From Akebia trifoliata (lineage: Eukaryota; Streptophyta; Magnoliopsida; Ranunculales; Lardizabalaceae), in the NCBI GenBank assembly GCA_017979445.1, contig CM030715.1, forward strand, positions 27,815,169 through 27,879,168: a stretch of DNA of 64,000 bases, read 5' to 3'. Below the pieces are notes generated by a model, which was not told where the DNA came from, did not search any database, and saw only the letters and a program-made list of their open reading frames with translations. Numbering within the stretch: position 1 is the stretch's first letter; every line of letters starts with the position of its first letter. A program made the position numbers and the translations under genes. Of the stretch, positions 43,623 through 55,432 are shown piece after piece.

Positions 43623-45156
43623 TTGCTATATCTGTTATTTCGACAGTGAGATTCAGGGTCAACTATGGATGCACCTATCTTCATTGAAAAGATCTGATAA
43701 AGGGTGTTTGTTCAGTAAGGATTGCAGTTAGGATTAGTTGTTTTTGGAAATATAGTTGTTATGGACAATTTATTCTACATTATTACGATGCCAAGGTTTG
43801 ACAAATTTCTAAATGTTTTTATGCTGATGATATAACACATGCATCAGAGCCTCGAATTATAGAGTCCAAGGTATCTTGAACAATGTAAACATAAGAATAA
43901 AGATGGTGCATACTTGATATTTGAATGATTGGTTTGTGATCAGATGCCACTAATGGAGAGCAACCACTGCCCTTGTAAATTGTTTTGGTGAGGTGGGAGG
44001 GAGGGCTTTATGGATCTTTTTTGTTCTTTGTTTTGCTTCCTTGGGTTCAATGAGTGGTCTAAATGGAAGTTCTGTTCTAGAAACAGAGGCAAGGCTTTGA
44101 ATCCATCTGAGAACTCTCTTACCTGGCTACAGAGATATGGCAACTCTGGTTGTGGAAATTGTTCTTCGACAAACCTAGAAACCAGTGCTTTGGATTCGGT
44201 GGTGAAGATAAGAAAGAAGTGTGTTCAGGTAGTGATACTAATGTATATTCTGATATAGCCAGATTTGGGTGATCTAATTTTTGAATTCATGATCCTTGGT
44301 CAAACTTGTGCAATCTCATGTGGATCCTGAGTTACAGAGGTCTTTTGCACGACCGACATTCTGAGTTCGTGACTGTCCGATTTCTTTATGCATGTAGAGT
44401 GAAAGGGAGGCATAACTTGAGTAGATTGATCTATTAAAAGATTTTGATACTCTCAACCCCATCTTTATAGCGAAGAAAGATACAAAACCTCCCCGACCAT
44501 AAGCATTTAAAATCTCTGTTAGTGATGATGTTAGCTTTGTGATGTTGCCAATGGCACGTGCAGGCTTACTGGCATTACCTTCCTTGTTCATTCCCACGTC
44601 TTTCATGTAGCCCAATTGAGGGCTAAATTTGGATTCTCTTTTTTGTTTACTGTTTTTGTTTTGGTTATTTCCCCATGTTTTGTTTCTTGTTGGCACTATG
44701 GGTGTAACCACCTGTTAAACTTACAAGAAATTTGGCCATCTATATATCAATGTCTACTAGTCAATTAGCAAAAGTACAACCATGTCCACGATGACTAAAA
44801 CCATCTTAATAAGTTGTCATCGTTGTCAAAGGCTTGTTTAAAAATTTTTGAGTTACAGTTGAATGAATCCTATTCACCCACTTTGTCAAGGCCATCATTA
44901 CTTTGGCTATTGTAGGTTTGTTCATATCTGTTTTCATTACTCAAACCATGTTATCTTGGGTCTTCTTTTGATTCTTGTTTCACCTTAGACTTGTACGTTC
45001 TGTCAAATTAAAGAGGGAATGTAATTGGTCTTCATTGTATGCGATGAAGCCATCTCAATCAACTCTATTTGTTTATTACTATTGGGACCACTATTACATT
45101 TTCATGAATTATTCGTTTTTAATTCTATCTTTGTTAATGACTTACTTGTAGAAATC
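43623..45156. other. Intergenic stretch, no gene supported
   Basis: The composition is more balanced than elsewhere and several ORFs of 70-130 codons occur (for example 44,316-44,711 minus), but I recognise none and see no splice structure. It may contain degraded gene or transposon sequence. Confidence 0.3.
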
Positions 45157-45330
45157 TGACCTAAGGTTTAGAAAAGATAAAGAGAGAAAGAAGAGAAGAA
45201 ATTTCAGAAAAATTGATTCTTTATTTCTCTTTGTAACTTGTTTATATAAGTTGCATAATAAATATAAAAATATAGAAAATGATATAAACATAAATCAAAC
45301 TAAATAAAAGGAAAATTATCACTAATAATT
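45157..45330 (-). repeat. 3' LTR of the second Copia element
   Basis: It aligns with 49,770-49,966 and is followed internally by the polypurine tract. The outer boundary at 45,157 is approximate. Confidence 0.75.
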
Positions 45331-48300
45331 CTCCCCCTCAAGTTGGTACAAAGATATCATACATGCCCAGCTTGCCCATAAGACTATCAAAATTGGCTTG
45401 AACTAAGGCTTTAGTGTGGACATCGATTAATTGTTGTGTAGTAGGAATGAAGATGATGCAGATTGCACTAAAAGTAATGTTCTCCCTTATGAAGTGATGG
45501 TCGACCTCAATGTACTTGGTGCGATCATGTTGGATTGGATTATGAGTTAACAATTGAAATGGCATAGGAGGTGAATAGTCGAGTTTATGAAGTAATAGTC
45601 GTAACTAAGATAACTCAATATGCCAAGAGTCATGGTTTTGAACTTAGTTTCAACACTTGAGCAAGCAACTACGGACTGCTTCTTACTGCGTCAAATTACC
45701 TAATTACAACCCATCATAATGTGATACCCACAATTTGAATGACGATCAATAATAGATCTCATCCAATCAGCATCGGTCCCTGTTTCCACACGAATGTGAC
45801 TATGGGAACATAATAATAAACCTTTCCCCGAACATCCTTTTAGGTATCGAAGGATGTGTAGGGCAACATCAAGATGTGTTGTACAAGAGGCATGCATGAA
45901 TTGGGTAGCAATACTTACGACATAGGCAATGTTGAATCGCATAAGAGATAGGTAGATAAGTTTACCCACCAAACGTTGATAACGATTGAAATCTTCAAGG
46001 GCTTCAACTTCATTATTGTTGTCACTCAATCGATGATTGGGCTCGATTGGAGTATCAATTGATTTAATCCCAAGTTTGCCCATCTCTTGGAACAGACCTA
46101 ACACATTTTTGTGCTGTTAAATAAAGATGCCTGTCTTGGATCAAGCTACCTCAATAATAAAAAAATATCTCAGAAGTTCAAAGTCTGTTACTTCAAAGCG
46201 ATTTTTAAGAATACGCTTCAAAGTTTGGATCTCAGTAGGACAATTGCTTGTAATGACAATGTCATCGACATACACAATAAGAACTATAGTATGAGGTCCA
46301 TTATGTTTGACAAATAGTGTGTGATTAACCTGACATTGTTTGTAACCCATATCTTGCATAATAAAGTGGAAACGTTCAAATTACGTATACGAGGATTCTT
46401 TTTTTTTTTTGTGGAAAAAAGAACTGTTGGAGGAGTATCCATTTATACTTCTTCTTTCAAATCACTATGCAAGAAGGCATTCTTCACATGTAATTGGTGA
46501 AGCTTCCATGAAAAGTTGGTTGCCAAGGATAAGGACATGAATAGAATTCATTTTTTTTTACAGGGGTAAAGGTTTCTTGATAGTCAATGTTGTAAGTCTG
46601 AGCATAGCCTTTGGCAACGAACTAAGCCTTATACTTGTCAATAGATCCACATGACTTGTACTTCATTGTAAACATGTACTTGCAGTCAACAGATTTCTTC
46701 TCTTGTATAATGACACCAACTCTCAGGTATCATTTTTTGCTAAAGCTCTTATTCCCTCATTTATAGCTTGTTTCCACTTGGGATTGGAGAAAGTTTTTTT
46801 CACACTGGAGAAGATGGAAATAGAAGACATAGTAACTACAAATGAGCTATAAGATGAAGACATATCATGGTAAGAAACAAGCTGAGAAATAGGGTGCGAG
46901 GTACATATACGTTTACCTTTCCGAAGAGTAATGTCAACATTAGAATCTGAAGAAATTGGATTTGGCTTCTCAGTGGTGTGGTATGGTGGATCTGTAATGG
47001 TTTATTTTCCTTTTTTGGTGTAAATGCATCTGAACAGATTAAGATTAGGCACTGACGTAATTAGTTGCCCAACTTCTCCAATAGATTCTATAACAATTGG
47101 CAAAGGTAGTGAAATGAGGAAAGATGACTCCGAAAGTGACTCATGATTAGTGGATGAAAGAAACACTCACTTTGAAAAGATTGTTGATCAGGGTTAAGAA
47201 AGTAACACTGAACTTTAAAGAATGTGATGCCCATTGTAACAAATCGATGTCAAGTGGGTGGATGATAACATTTATAATTATTTTGAGAATGAGAGTAACT
47301 AAGAAATACACACTTTAATGCCTTAGGGTCAAGTTTAGTGCGAGCATGATTGAATACATGAGCAAAACATATACACCCAAAGTCTCGTAAAACCACAAGA
47401 AGCAAATGACGATTAGGAGAAAGGAACAATAGAGGGGGTTGGAAGTTAAAGACACTAGAGGGAGTACGATTAATAATGTAACATGTTGTAAGAACTGTTT
47501 CAGATCAGAAATGCTTAACATCGTTCATTTCAATCAATAGAGTACGATTAATAATTTCAACAAGTGACAATTTTTCCTTTCGGCTGTACCATTTTGTTGG
47601 GGTGTAGAAGCACATGAAGTTTATTGTTCTATCCTTTGAGTAGCACAACTTTTTCAAGCCCCCCATAAGAATATTCTCATCCCTTATTTGAACGAAGGAT
47701 TTTGCTCTTTACGTCAAATTGCGTGAGAATTATCGCATGAAAAACTTGGAATATGAAATAGACATGATCTTTTGTGTTCATTAAGTATATATACGTACAT
47801 ATGCTATAATCATCCACAAAGGTAACAAAATAACAAAAATTTAACAAAGAAGTAACTTGAGATGGACTCCAAACATCATAATGCATAAAAAAGAATAAAG
47901 ATGAACTTATTTTATTTAAACTTATTAGATAAGATGAACAACAATCCTTTGACAATTAACAAACTTCACATTGGAACTCTGACAATAATATAGATTGAAA
48001 CAAAGAAGGAAATAGACGTTGTAAATACTGAAAAAAAAAAAAAAAAAAACATAACCCAATTGAATATGCCCCCGCATTACTACTACTTTGGGAAGCATGA
48101 GCACATGGAATGTGTTGAGACATTGGGATGTTAAGAAAGTACAAACCATCTGTTTCATGACCATTGCCAATCACCTTATTTGTCCTTGTCTGAACATGGG
48201 CTATAGGACTGAAAGAAAGATGACATACTTGTCATATTATTTGAAGCTCCTGAATCAAGAAACATAATGAGCAGTAACAGGAGTACATATGTGTGCGAAG

Positions 48301-49400
48301 GAAGAGGTCGTAGTAGAACCATCTAATAAAGCCTTCAAATGAGTAATATCCTCATCAGAAAATGATGCATGTACTAGTATGTTAGTATTGGAAGCATGAT
48401 GAGCTGATGCAGATTGGCCTTTAGGTTGAAATGAATCAAGACAACCTATCAAGTCACAACACTTTGCTTGAATATGCCTAAATTTTCCACAATGGTCACA
48501 CTTCGACCTCTTTGCTATTGGTTGCCTAGGTGGATTTATCAAATTTCTTGACTTTTGAAGCTTGTCCTTTTCCTTGTCTACTAGATATTATAACAGATCT
48601 ATTACTCATAAGATTGTCCAGATGTCCTATAGCCAAGCATCGACGCTTTACTTTGAACATGAGAGTATACAGTGTTCAGAAAAGGTAGGGATCTTTATTC
48701 ATAATATGAACTTTAACCATCTCAAACTCGGGATTCAGACCGACGAGAAATTGGAAGGTGCGGTGTATTTCAACATGTTTGTTGAACTATGCACAATCTT
48801 TATGGTTTTCCCAATTAAAGGGTAAATAGTGATCGAAGTTTTCCCACATGCTGAGTAATTTAAAAAAGTAATCTGACAATGTCTTTTTCTCCTATTTGAG
48901 TTGCGATATATTTTGTTCTAATTGATAGATTCTAGTATTATTCTAAGCTTGAGAGTAAGTTTGAGTCATCGATTCCCAAGTCTGTTGTGTGGTCTTCAAG
49001 AAAACGTATTCTCTACTAATATGAGGTTGCATTGAATGCAACAACTAAGACATTACCAAAGCGTTCTCAACATTCCATTGGTCGTATTTAGGATCTGAGA
49101 TATTAGGTTATTTCTCTTTCCCATTCAAATAGCCTATCTACCATCTTTCATGGATGATTAGTTTCGTCGGCTAAGCTTACTCTAGGTAGTTTGTGCCATC
49201 GAGTTTGACTGTGGTTATCCGAAGGTTTGGATTTTCATTTCTAACTTGTGATGTTCCAAAATCACTATTGGTAGACTGTCTTGAGTTTATTTCTGATATG
49301 ACTTCAGAGAAATAAACTACTCACGAAAGATCCAGACCACATTAGAAATTACTCGAAAACACTGACAAACCACGTAGAACTTAAGATAGGAATCTATCGT
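45331..49400 (-). pseudogene. Copia gag-pol remnant of the second element
   Basis: Gag begins near 49,240 (ENPNLRITTVKLDGTNYLE, then a stop). A zinc knuckle (KCDHCGKFRHIQAKC) lies at about 48,510. The integrase core lies at 47,955-47,677 (HYDVWSPSQVTSLLNFCYFV, TFVDDYSICTYIYLMNTK), and its C-terminal part at 47,521-47,315. Reverse transcriptase at 46,359-46,141 retains the catalytic motif (IVLIVYVDDIVITSN). The RT/RNase H junction at 46,104-45,700 reads RYQRLVGKLIYLSL, then HLDVALHILRYLKGCSGKG. The RNase H end is at 45,565-45,338. Frameshifts and stops separate all parts. Confidence 0.9.
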
Positions 49401-49429
49401 CGCACTCTTGATGAAAGAAAATGCCCTAA

Positions 49430-49700
49430 GTGACTGGATGCAATCCCAAGGGGACTGGAGACAACCCTAGGAAGTGGTTGAGGTGATGTGACAATCCCTA
49501 AGAGGTGGCTAATGATGTGCGACAGCCCTAAGTGGGTTGCTGATGACTTGTGGTACCCTTAGGAGGTTACTGACTGATTTGCGTCACGGCTATGAGGTGT
49601 TTACTATCTTGCAACATACCTAGGATGTTGTTAGATGACTTACGACACCACTTAGATGGTAACTATTAGCTTGCTACAACCTTAGAAGGGTGGGCAACAA
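49430..49700. repeat. Degenerate about 40-45-bp tandem repeats in the Copia leader
   Basis: Between the 5' LTR and gag the motif cctaggaggttgctgatgac / ttgcgacacc recurs about six to seven times with variation (for example ccctaagtgggttgctgatg, ccttaggaggttactgactg, cctaggatgttgttagatga). These lie in the untranslated leader. Such leader arrays are not a standard Copia feature. Confidence 0.65.
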
Positions 49701-49769
49701 CCTTAGGACTACATAAAGGTTTCAAAACTTCCTTTGATATTCTCGGTTGACACCAAAGCTTTGATACTA

Positions 49770-49966
49770 TGTATAAAGAAGATAAAAGAGAGAAAGAAGA
49801 TAAATTCTAGAAAAATTGGTTTTGCTTTAGTTTTGTTTATAACTTGTTTATATAAGGTACATAATAAATAGGAAAAGACAGAAAATGATATGAACATAAA
49901 CAAGCATGAACATAAACAAGCATAAATTAGAGAAATTAAATAAAAGAAAAATTATCACTAATAACA
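49770..49966 (-). repeat. 5' LTR of the second Copia element
   Basis: In element orientation it begins TGTTATTAGTGATAA and ends CTTTATACA, giving proper TG...CA ends. Partner at 45,157-45,330. Confidence 0.85.
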
Positions 49967-49973
49967 TTTCTAA

Positions 49974-50133
49974 CTAGAAAATTTTTACTCAATCTATACT
50001 CACCTGATATGGTAAGGGCACAAAATCGTTTATTGTTTTCCTTCTGTATTCTGAAGTAAAAGATTTATGATTCTGTGCCCTTGACACGTCAGCCATGTAT
50101 AGACCAAGTTAAAATTTTCGAGGTAGAAAATCA
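49974..50133. mobile_element. Foldback MITE, relative of 25,250-25,418
   Basis: The arms tagaaaatttttactcaatc with ggtaagggcacaaaatc, and gattctgtgcccttgacacg with aaaattttcgaggtagaaaa, are inverted repeats. It shares the gtgcccttgacacgtcagcc core with the 25,250 element. It lies 7 bp from the Copia 5' LTR. Confidence 0.75.
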
Positions 50134-52298
50134 CCGACTCTTTTATCTTTCAATCCTACCTTTCCTATTTCAACATCCCTCTCTTTTATGAGTAATTTAT
50201 TTACATCACTTTTTTAAATAATCGGTTACATCACCTTTTCTGATCACCTAGTATTTAGCAACATAAAGCACAGTTAGTCATGTTATTGTTTTAAACAAAT
50301 TTTCTTTTAATTTTGGTTGGTAGTGCTCTGCATAGCATTTTAACTACACCTCCAATTTAATCATCGATCTTTAATTCTACGAGCAACACACTCTCTATTC
50401 TTAATTCTTATGAATAATAGAATTGAGATAATGAAAATGGTTACTTTGGAAATGCCTTGATCATCAATTTTTTTATTTTTTTATTTTTTTAAATTCGTCT
50501 GTGTTATGACTAAAGTTGGAATCACTTTGTTTGAGTTGAGAGAAGTGGAGAGAAGAGAAATTCAACAAGAGAAGAGAAACTCAAATTCTCTCCATCATGT
50601 TTGGATTGACAAGAAGGCAATTGGGATAAATTTGAAATTTTAAAATGTCTTAAAAGAGGTCTATGAATAGAGTTGAAATTATAAAATATTTTAAAAGGGT
50701 TTCTCTCCATTTCTCTCTTCTCTCCACTTTAGAAGAGAAAGAAAACTCACCATGCTTTTCTTCTCTCTAATTTATTTTCTCTTCTCTCCCCTACTTAATA
50801 ATCCAAAGAAGAGAAATGGAGAGAAACTCATTTATTTTCTCTTCTCTACTTTCCATTTCTTTCTATAAAAAAAAAATGAACAATTCCTTTTTATATGGAA
50901 TTGTTCTTGATTAATCATAATTATTTCATTTAAACTAAAGTAGACAAATTTGGATATAATGCTTCCAATTCTAAATACAAATTAATTGTAATTGGGAATT
51001 CAAAATTTGAAGGAACGCTCCTCATTGCAAGACATATGGCATTTTGTATTTATTTTACACTCCTATATTTTTATTGATATTTAAAATACCTCCTTAGAAG
51101 TTCCCCGTGTAATCCAAATGATATGGTTCCTTCAAAATTTTTGAAGCGAGTCAAAGTTTTGCTTCCTTCAGCATGGGTGCAACCATTTGGGATTTCTTTA
51201 TTTTTTTAATGGGTCAGGTTGGGATTCAGTGACTCGTAAAAAAAAATGAAATCTTGTTCATAAAAACACAAAATCCAATGGTTATAATAAAATACATATC
51301 TCGAGGATGTCGTTATATGCTTGGGAGAAAAATCTTGACCATGGATTTTATTTTCCAAGGGTTGATTATATTATTTTAAAAACTTTTTGCCCTAACAAAA
51401 TTGGCATGATTGATGATTTCTAGCCTTAAAATTGGGATAAGTATTACATATTATATTAATTTGATTATCTTAGATTTTATTGTATAGTAATATTTTAATA
51501 TTCTATAGTTTCAATTTATAGATGGTAACAATATGAATTATTCTTCACTGATTTATGATTATATTACAGTAATTAACTTTAATTTTAGTCTAAAACAATG
51601 CATTTTTTAAAAAATTAAAAAATTATTGAACCAGTAATGTTTTTGAAATGTTCATGAAAACAGTCGTTATCACTGATTATTAGCTTAATATTTGAAAACT
51701 AATTAGTACTCCTAACTATCATGCTTGCAGATATTTCCAAAATATTGAATATTTTGGGTCAACATTTCATTTCAATCTTAGCCAAACTTGGAAAATTCAT
51801 TTGAAATATAATGAGATGGAACAAAATTTTGGAAATATCTTGCCATATTTTTGTTGAAACAATTTCAATTTTTTATTAGGACCCAAATATATATTGCTAC
51901 CAAATGAGATTTTAAATCTAAGATGGAACCAACATGGGCTTGGAAAAGGATGACATAGAGATAGGGGGGGCGTCGTGGATATTTTGCACGTTGGACTCGT
52001 GAGCGAGCGATAAGAAGGACAACATAGAGAGCGTAGAGGGGATAACACAGTTAGCTACATTGAGCAATAAAAAGGATGCCATGGGCGAGGTTTGATGCAG
52101 AGATTCCATTGCACCTTATGATTTTACTTGACGGTAGGGTGTCGATGGGTTGGGTTGTTTCCATATATACCCAGAATCGGACTTAAACTTAAACATTGGT
52201 TTCAGGTATGAGATCTTCGGAATCAGAATCGACCTAACAAATACTTGATACCCATTGATTACCCGTTTAGATTAAAAATAAAATAATTTAACTTAACT

Positions 52299-52500
52299 AA
52301 GGGTCGTTTTGCTCAAATGGATTACTACATTAGCAATCCAACACCACAATTACTAAATTTCCACTTAACTTTTTAAAAATTCAATGGTGAAAAAATAACT
52401 TTTTTTGAATGTTTTTTTTCGAAGTTCATAGAATTATTGTTCTACAACCTTTAATCATTAGATCATGTTTTTTTTATGTCACAAGGTGAGTCCAAGGACC
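52299..52500. repeat. Dispersed non-coding repeat, copy 2 of 3 (reverse orientation)
   Basis: Begins aagggtcgttttgctcaaat followed by ggattactacattagcaatc, and ends with gatcatg, a T-run and atgtcacaagg. It is the reverse complement of the 14,612-14,885 pattern and about 200 bp long. Confidence 0.55.
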
Positions 52501-53545
52501 CTTAATAAATGTGAAATCCTTACTAACTTATTAAGGCTAGCTACACTCTTCTATTTATTTGTACCATTTGAACTTTGAATGGCCTGATATAATTTTTCAA
52601 AGGATTAAAGATGAAAAAAATCTAACCAATAAGTCCATGAGTGTAGTTATGTTCTTCTTTGAACTTCAAACTTGAGAAGGAGAGAAGGGAATATGGACAG
52701 ACGTTTAGAAAATATAAAGGGTTGAGACTTGAGAATTAAGTTATTTGTTTGAGAAGATATTGAATATTGAAATCTCTCTCCATAATTAGTAATTTTTATA
52801 AAATAATAAATATAAATATCCTCTTAAATAATTAAAAAATATATCATATTTACCCGTTTACCCAATGGGTCTCGATGGAGACCAGCCTCTTAATGATTTT
52901 TTAAAATGACTACCCATAACCAACCCAAAAATTAATCGGATCTCTCATAATGGATCCAAAACCGATTAATTGATTTTGAGTATATGGAGTAATTAGGTAC
53001 CCATTGACACCCCTACTTGATGGTGAGATTAAAACATACATACATATTTAAAAATAGATAAGAGAGGAGATTCACTTCATTAATTCTTATTCGATGCGTT
53101 ATATCTAAAAGAGTCCTGATAATCTAACTCCCTTTTTCTTTAGGTTCTCTTCACAGAATTGTACAGAATCATAAAAGATTTGTCTTAATGTATCCTGAAG
53201 TAAAGGATCTATGGTTCTGTGGAGGGAGCGTACAGAAAAAAGAGTTAAATTATCATGACTATTTAATATCAATGTGGTAGGTTGTTCTTAGATATAGTTG
53301 ATGAGAGATTATTTCTATCATTTTTCATTGTTCTTATATTAAAGTAAGGTTGGCAATGATCCAAAATATACCCGATGTTTAAACTGATCCGATCCAATCC
53401 AATCCATAAAAACATGAAAAATTGGATCTTCGAATTAGATTCAGGTTGAAATTTTAGATTTAAAATAATTTCGAATTAGATTTAGATCTACCATAATCAG
53501 ATCCAAATATATTTCAATAATTTTTTTATTATTCTTAATTTCATT

Positions 53546-53550
<5 letters not shown>

Positions 53551-53603
<53 letters not shown>
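53551..53603. repeat. (TA)n microsatellite
   Basis: About 26 TA units inside a foldback-like region with gatccgatccaatccaatcc on the left. Unlike the other long TA tracts, no two-hairpin element is attached. Confidence 0.95.
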
Positions 53604-53608
<5 letters not shown>

Positions 53609-53984
53609 TTAGTCTTTTTGATTTTCCTCTATAATTTTAGTAGGAAAGTAGATTTTTCAAAATTTTATATTTTTAAAATTTTTAAATATTAATAATTTGA
53701 AAATAAGGCATGTGTTGTGATCAGATCATATCGATTTTGAATTAAGGATGAAATGAAAATGGATTGGATTTGATTCACATATTCATTAATCCCTTCGAAT
53801 CGGATACATCTTTAAAAAAATTCGTATCAGATCAAAGCTCCGATACCGACCCTATATCGGGAGGTATCTCAAGAATTCACCAAAATGGGGAGTGGTTTTA
53901 AGTGTCAAATATCATTTCCGCTTTAAGCTACAACTACAAGCCTATAACAGAATCTTAGATCATAGGGATAAGAAAGTCGTCTAT

Positions 53985-53993
53985 CCACGTGTC
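53985..53993 (+). promoter_or_regulatory. G-box/ABRE-like site in the MIR168 promoter
   Basis: CCACGTGTC, containing CACGTG and the ACGTGTC ABRE core, lies about 33 bp upstream of the TATA box. ABA-responsive MIR168 transcription through an ABRE is known from Arabidopsis. Its function here is inferred. Confidence 0.6.
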
Positions 53994-54017
53994 AGCATCT
54001 GATTCATTTCTATCAGT

Positions 54018-54025
54018 TATAAATA
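54018..54025 (+). promoter_or_regulatory. TATA box of MIR168
   Basis: TATAAATA in the context gttataaatacctttc. The expected start of transcription is near 54,050. The following leader contains two aaaccctaa telo-box-like motifs (near 54,113 and 54,133). Confidence 0.75.
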
Positions 54026-54236
54026 CCTTTCACGATGCTCGGCTTTAGAAAGAGAAGATCCATGTGAAGGGAGAGAGGATAGGGTTTTCGATTTGGAGAT
54101 CAAACAAAACCCTAAAATCTCCAAATCCAAAACCCTAATAACTCTTCTCTAAACATTTCGATTGATCCCTACAACAGTGTAACAAAGCGTATATCAGATT
54201 TTCTATGGTTGAGATTCTCTTACTACTGTCTCTAGT

Positions 54237-54257
54237 TCGCTTGATGCAGGTCGGGAA
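54237..54257 (+). ncRNA. miR168: Mature miR168 (5p), position-8 G-to-A variant
   Basis: 21 nt with 5' T, the expected size and 5' base for AGO1 loading. Position 8 is A rather than the common G. It pairs with T at 54,302 in the star arm, where the canonical precursor has a G:U wobble. Confidence 0.9.
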
Positions 54258-54290
54258 CGATTGGCTCTGTGATTTTCAGACAAATCGAAT

Positions 54291-54311
54291 CCCTCCTTGC
54301 ATCAATTGAAT
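54291..54311 (+). ncRNA. miR168*: miR168 star strand (3p)
   Basis: Offset by two bases from the mature arm, as expected from DCL1 processing. The core CTTGCATCAA is conserved. Confidence 0.85.
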
Positions 54312-54322
54312 TGGAGACGGAA

Positions 54323-55130
54323 GTGAAGGTTGCAGATTTAGGGTTTTGGCGTTGTTGAACTTCTCTACTCTTAAAGGTCAGATCTTTGATTTGAAAATTT
54401 GTAGATCTCTATGAATCGAATGATCTAAGTTTAGAGTTTTTTATATAATTCTTGTGACTTAGAAATCATATTATAGATGTAGTGATCTAAGTGTCCTTGT
54501 TCTGTAAATATCGATCTATGTTTGAATCATCTTTCTTTGAGTAGGAGCTATGTGTTCAAATGTCAAATTTCGATCTATGTTTGAATCAGGTTTCTTTGAA
54601 GCTAAAAAAATAAGTTTTTGGGGGGATTATAGGTTCAAATTTCAATCTTTTTCTACTGTTTCTAACAATTGCAGAGCTCAAAATCTGATTCAATGCTGCT
54701 CTGAATGCTTGATTCATCGTATCACGTGTGTTTTGAGATTTTTTTGCTGTTTAATAATTTTTCTTCACAGGATCGTGTTATATCAGAGAATTTTAATGAG
54801 CTTCCGCTTAATCTTCTATTTGAAATAATGATCACTTAGGGCGTGTTTAATTGCAGGGAAAATATTGGCTGGCAAATCCCTTTTTACTGTTTGAGCACAT
54901 CATGGGAAATTTGACTGAATTATTTTTATTGTTTGAGTTGCATTTAAAAAAAAACAAAAACAAAAATCATTATTTTAATTTGTCTTTTATGCTAATTATT
55001 TGAAAAATCATGTTAAAATCATTTTTTTGAAAATTTTTAAATAATTTCCTTTATAAAATAGGATAAAAACTTCCTTTTTAATAGACAAGCATTGAGGGTA
55101 TCTATAAGTACATTATTTAAGGATCTCTGG
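54323..55130 (+). other. Downstream part of the MIR168 locus and intergenic DNA
   Basis: A splice-donor-like ttaaag|gtcagat lies near 54,375, and T-rich sequence follows. Some plant MIR primary transcripts are spliced downstream of the hairpin, but nothing here proves it. ORFs in this stretch are not recognisable. Confidence 0.35.
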
Positions 55131-55432
55131 GCTCAACTTTTTGGCATCCAAAACCATGATCAGATGCTTTTGGGGGGGGGGGGATGGATTGTAGAAAACA
55201 AAATTCTAGGAACTTTGAAAAAAAATATTCCAAAAAAAGTTATTTTTCAATGGAGATTTACGATTAATTTTGGGAGTTATGTAGCCATCCATTATCAAAA
55301 CCCTGGATCAAGCACAAAGGAAATTGTTGTTAAATTTTTTTTGGATGAGTTTTTCTATGAAATCTAGAGAGCTGGGGTGTTGGATTGCCAATGTGGTTAT
55401 CTGTTTAAGCAAAACAACCCTTGGTAAGGCTT
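55131..55432. repeat. Dispersed non-coding repeat, copy 3 of 3
   Basis: Begins aactttttggcatccaaaac followed by catgatcagatgctttt and a G-run (55,171-55,183). It ends with ggattgccaatgtggttatc and tgtttaagcaaaacaaccctt. It matches 14,612-14,885 in order and 52,299-52,500 in reverse. Confidence 0.55.

Larger units (their letters stand above)
45157..49966 (-). mobile_element. Second decayed Ty1/Copia LTR retrotransposon
   Basis: LTRs are at about 45,157-45,330 and 49,770-49,966. They share aaaattgattct/aaaattggtttt, aacttgtttatataagttgc and ggaaaattatcactaataa. Inside the left (3') LTR, on the minus strand, is a clear polypurine tract, gaggggg (ctccccctc at 45,331-45,339). Inside the right (5') LTR the minus strand has agtatcaaagctttgg, close to an initiator Met-tRNA primer-binding site. 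The coding order is Copia. No exact target duplication was found, and the 3' LTR has lost its TG end. Confidence 0.9.
50134..53880. other. AT-rich intergenic region with polypurine tracts and repeats
   Basis: No gene recognised. It contains polypurine/polypyrimidine tracts at about 50,530-50,870 (gagagaagagaaa and cttctctcc motifs on both strands). A diverged copy of the 30,757 repeat lies at about 51,215-51,300, and copy 2 of the 14,612 family lies at 52,299-52,500. A foldback-like pair lies around 53,370-53,850 with a (TA)n tract between its arms. Confidence 0.45.
54222..54322 (+). ncRNA. MIR168: MIR168 precursor hairpin
   Basis: The mature arm is at 54,237-54,257. It starts TCGCTTGATGCA and ends GGTCGGGAA, equal to canonical miR168 except A instead of G at position 8. 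The star arm is at 54,291-54,311. It starts CCCTCCTTGCATC and ends AATTGAAT, two substitutions from Arabidopsis miR168a-3p as I remember it. Pairing position i with 546-i (last three digits) joins the arms with the expected 2-nt 3' overhangs. The lower stem gtctctagtt / aattggagac also pairs. The loop (54,263-54,282) is short. Known role: miR168 guides cleavage or repression of AGO1 mRNA and balances miRNA-pathway activity. A TATA box and ABRE-like site lie about 210-250 bp upstream. The primary transcript's 3' end is unknown. Inverse pairing plus the conserved star sequence make the identification firm. Confidence 0.94.

Noticed and set aside
44316..44711. 131-codon minus ORF
   Set aside because: No domain or family was recognised, and there is no supporting exon structure. 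It was not called a gene.
50520..50880. Possible foldback MITE made of gagaagag/ctcttctc tracts
   Set aside because: The pairing is explained by low-complexity polypurine/polypyrimidine composition. No defined ends or target duplication were found.
54105..54145. aaaccctaa motifs as interstitial telomere
   Set aside because: There are only two single motifs, not an array. They are better seen as telo-box-like promoter or leader motifs or chance.
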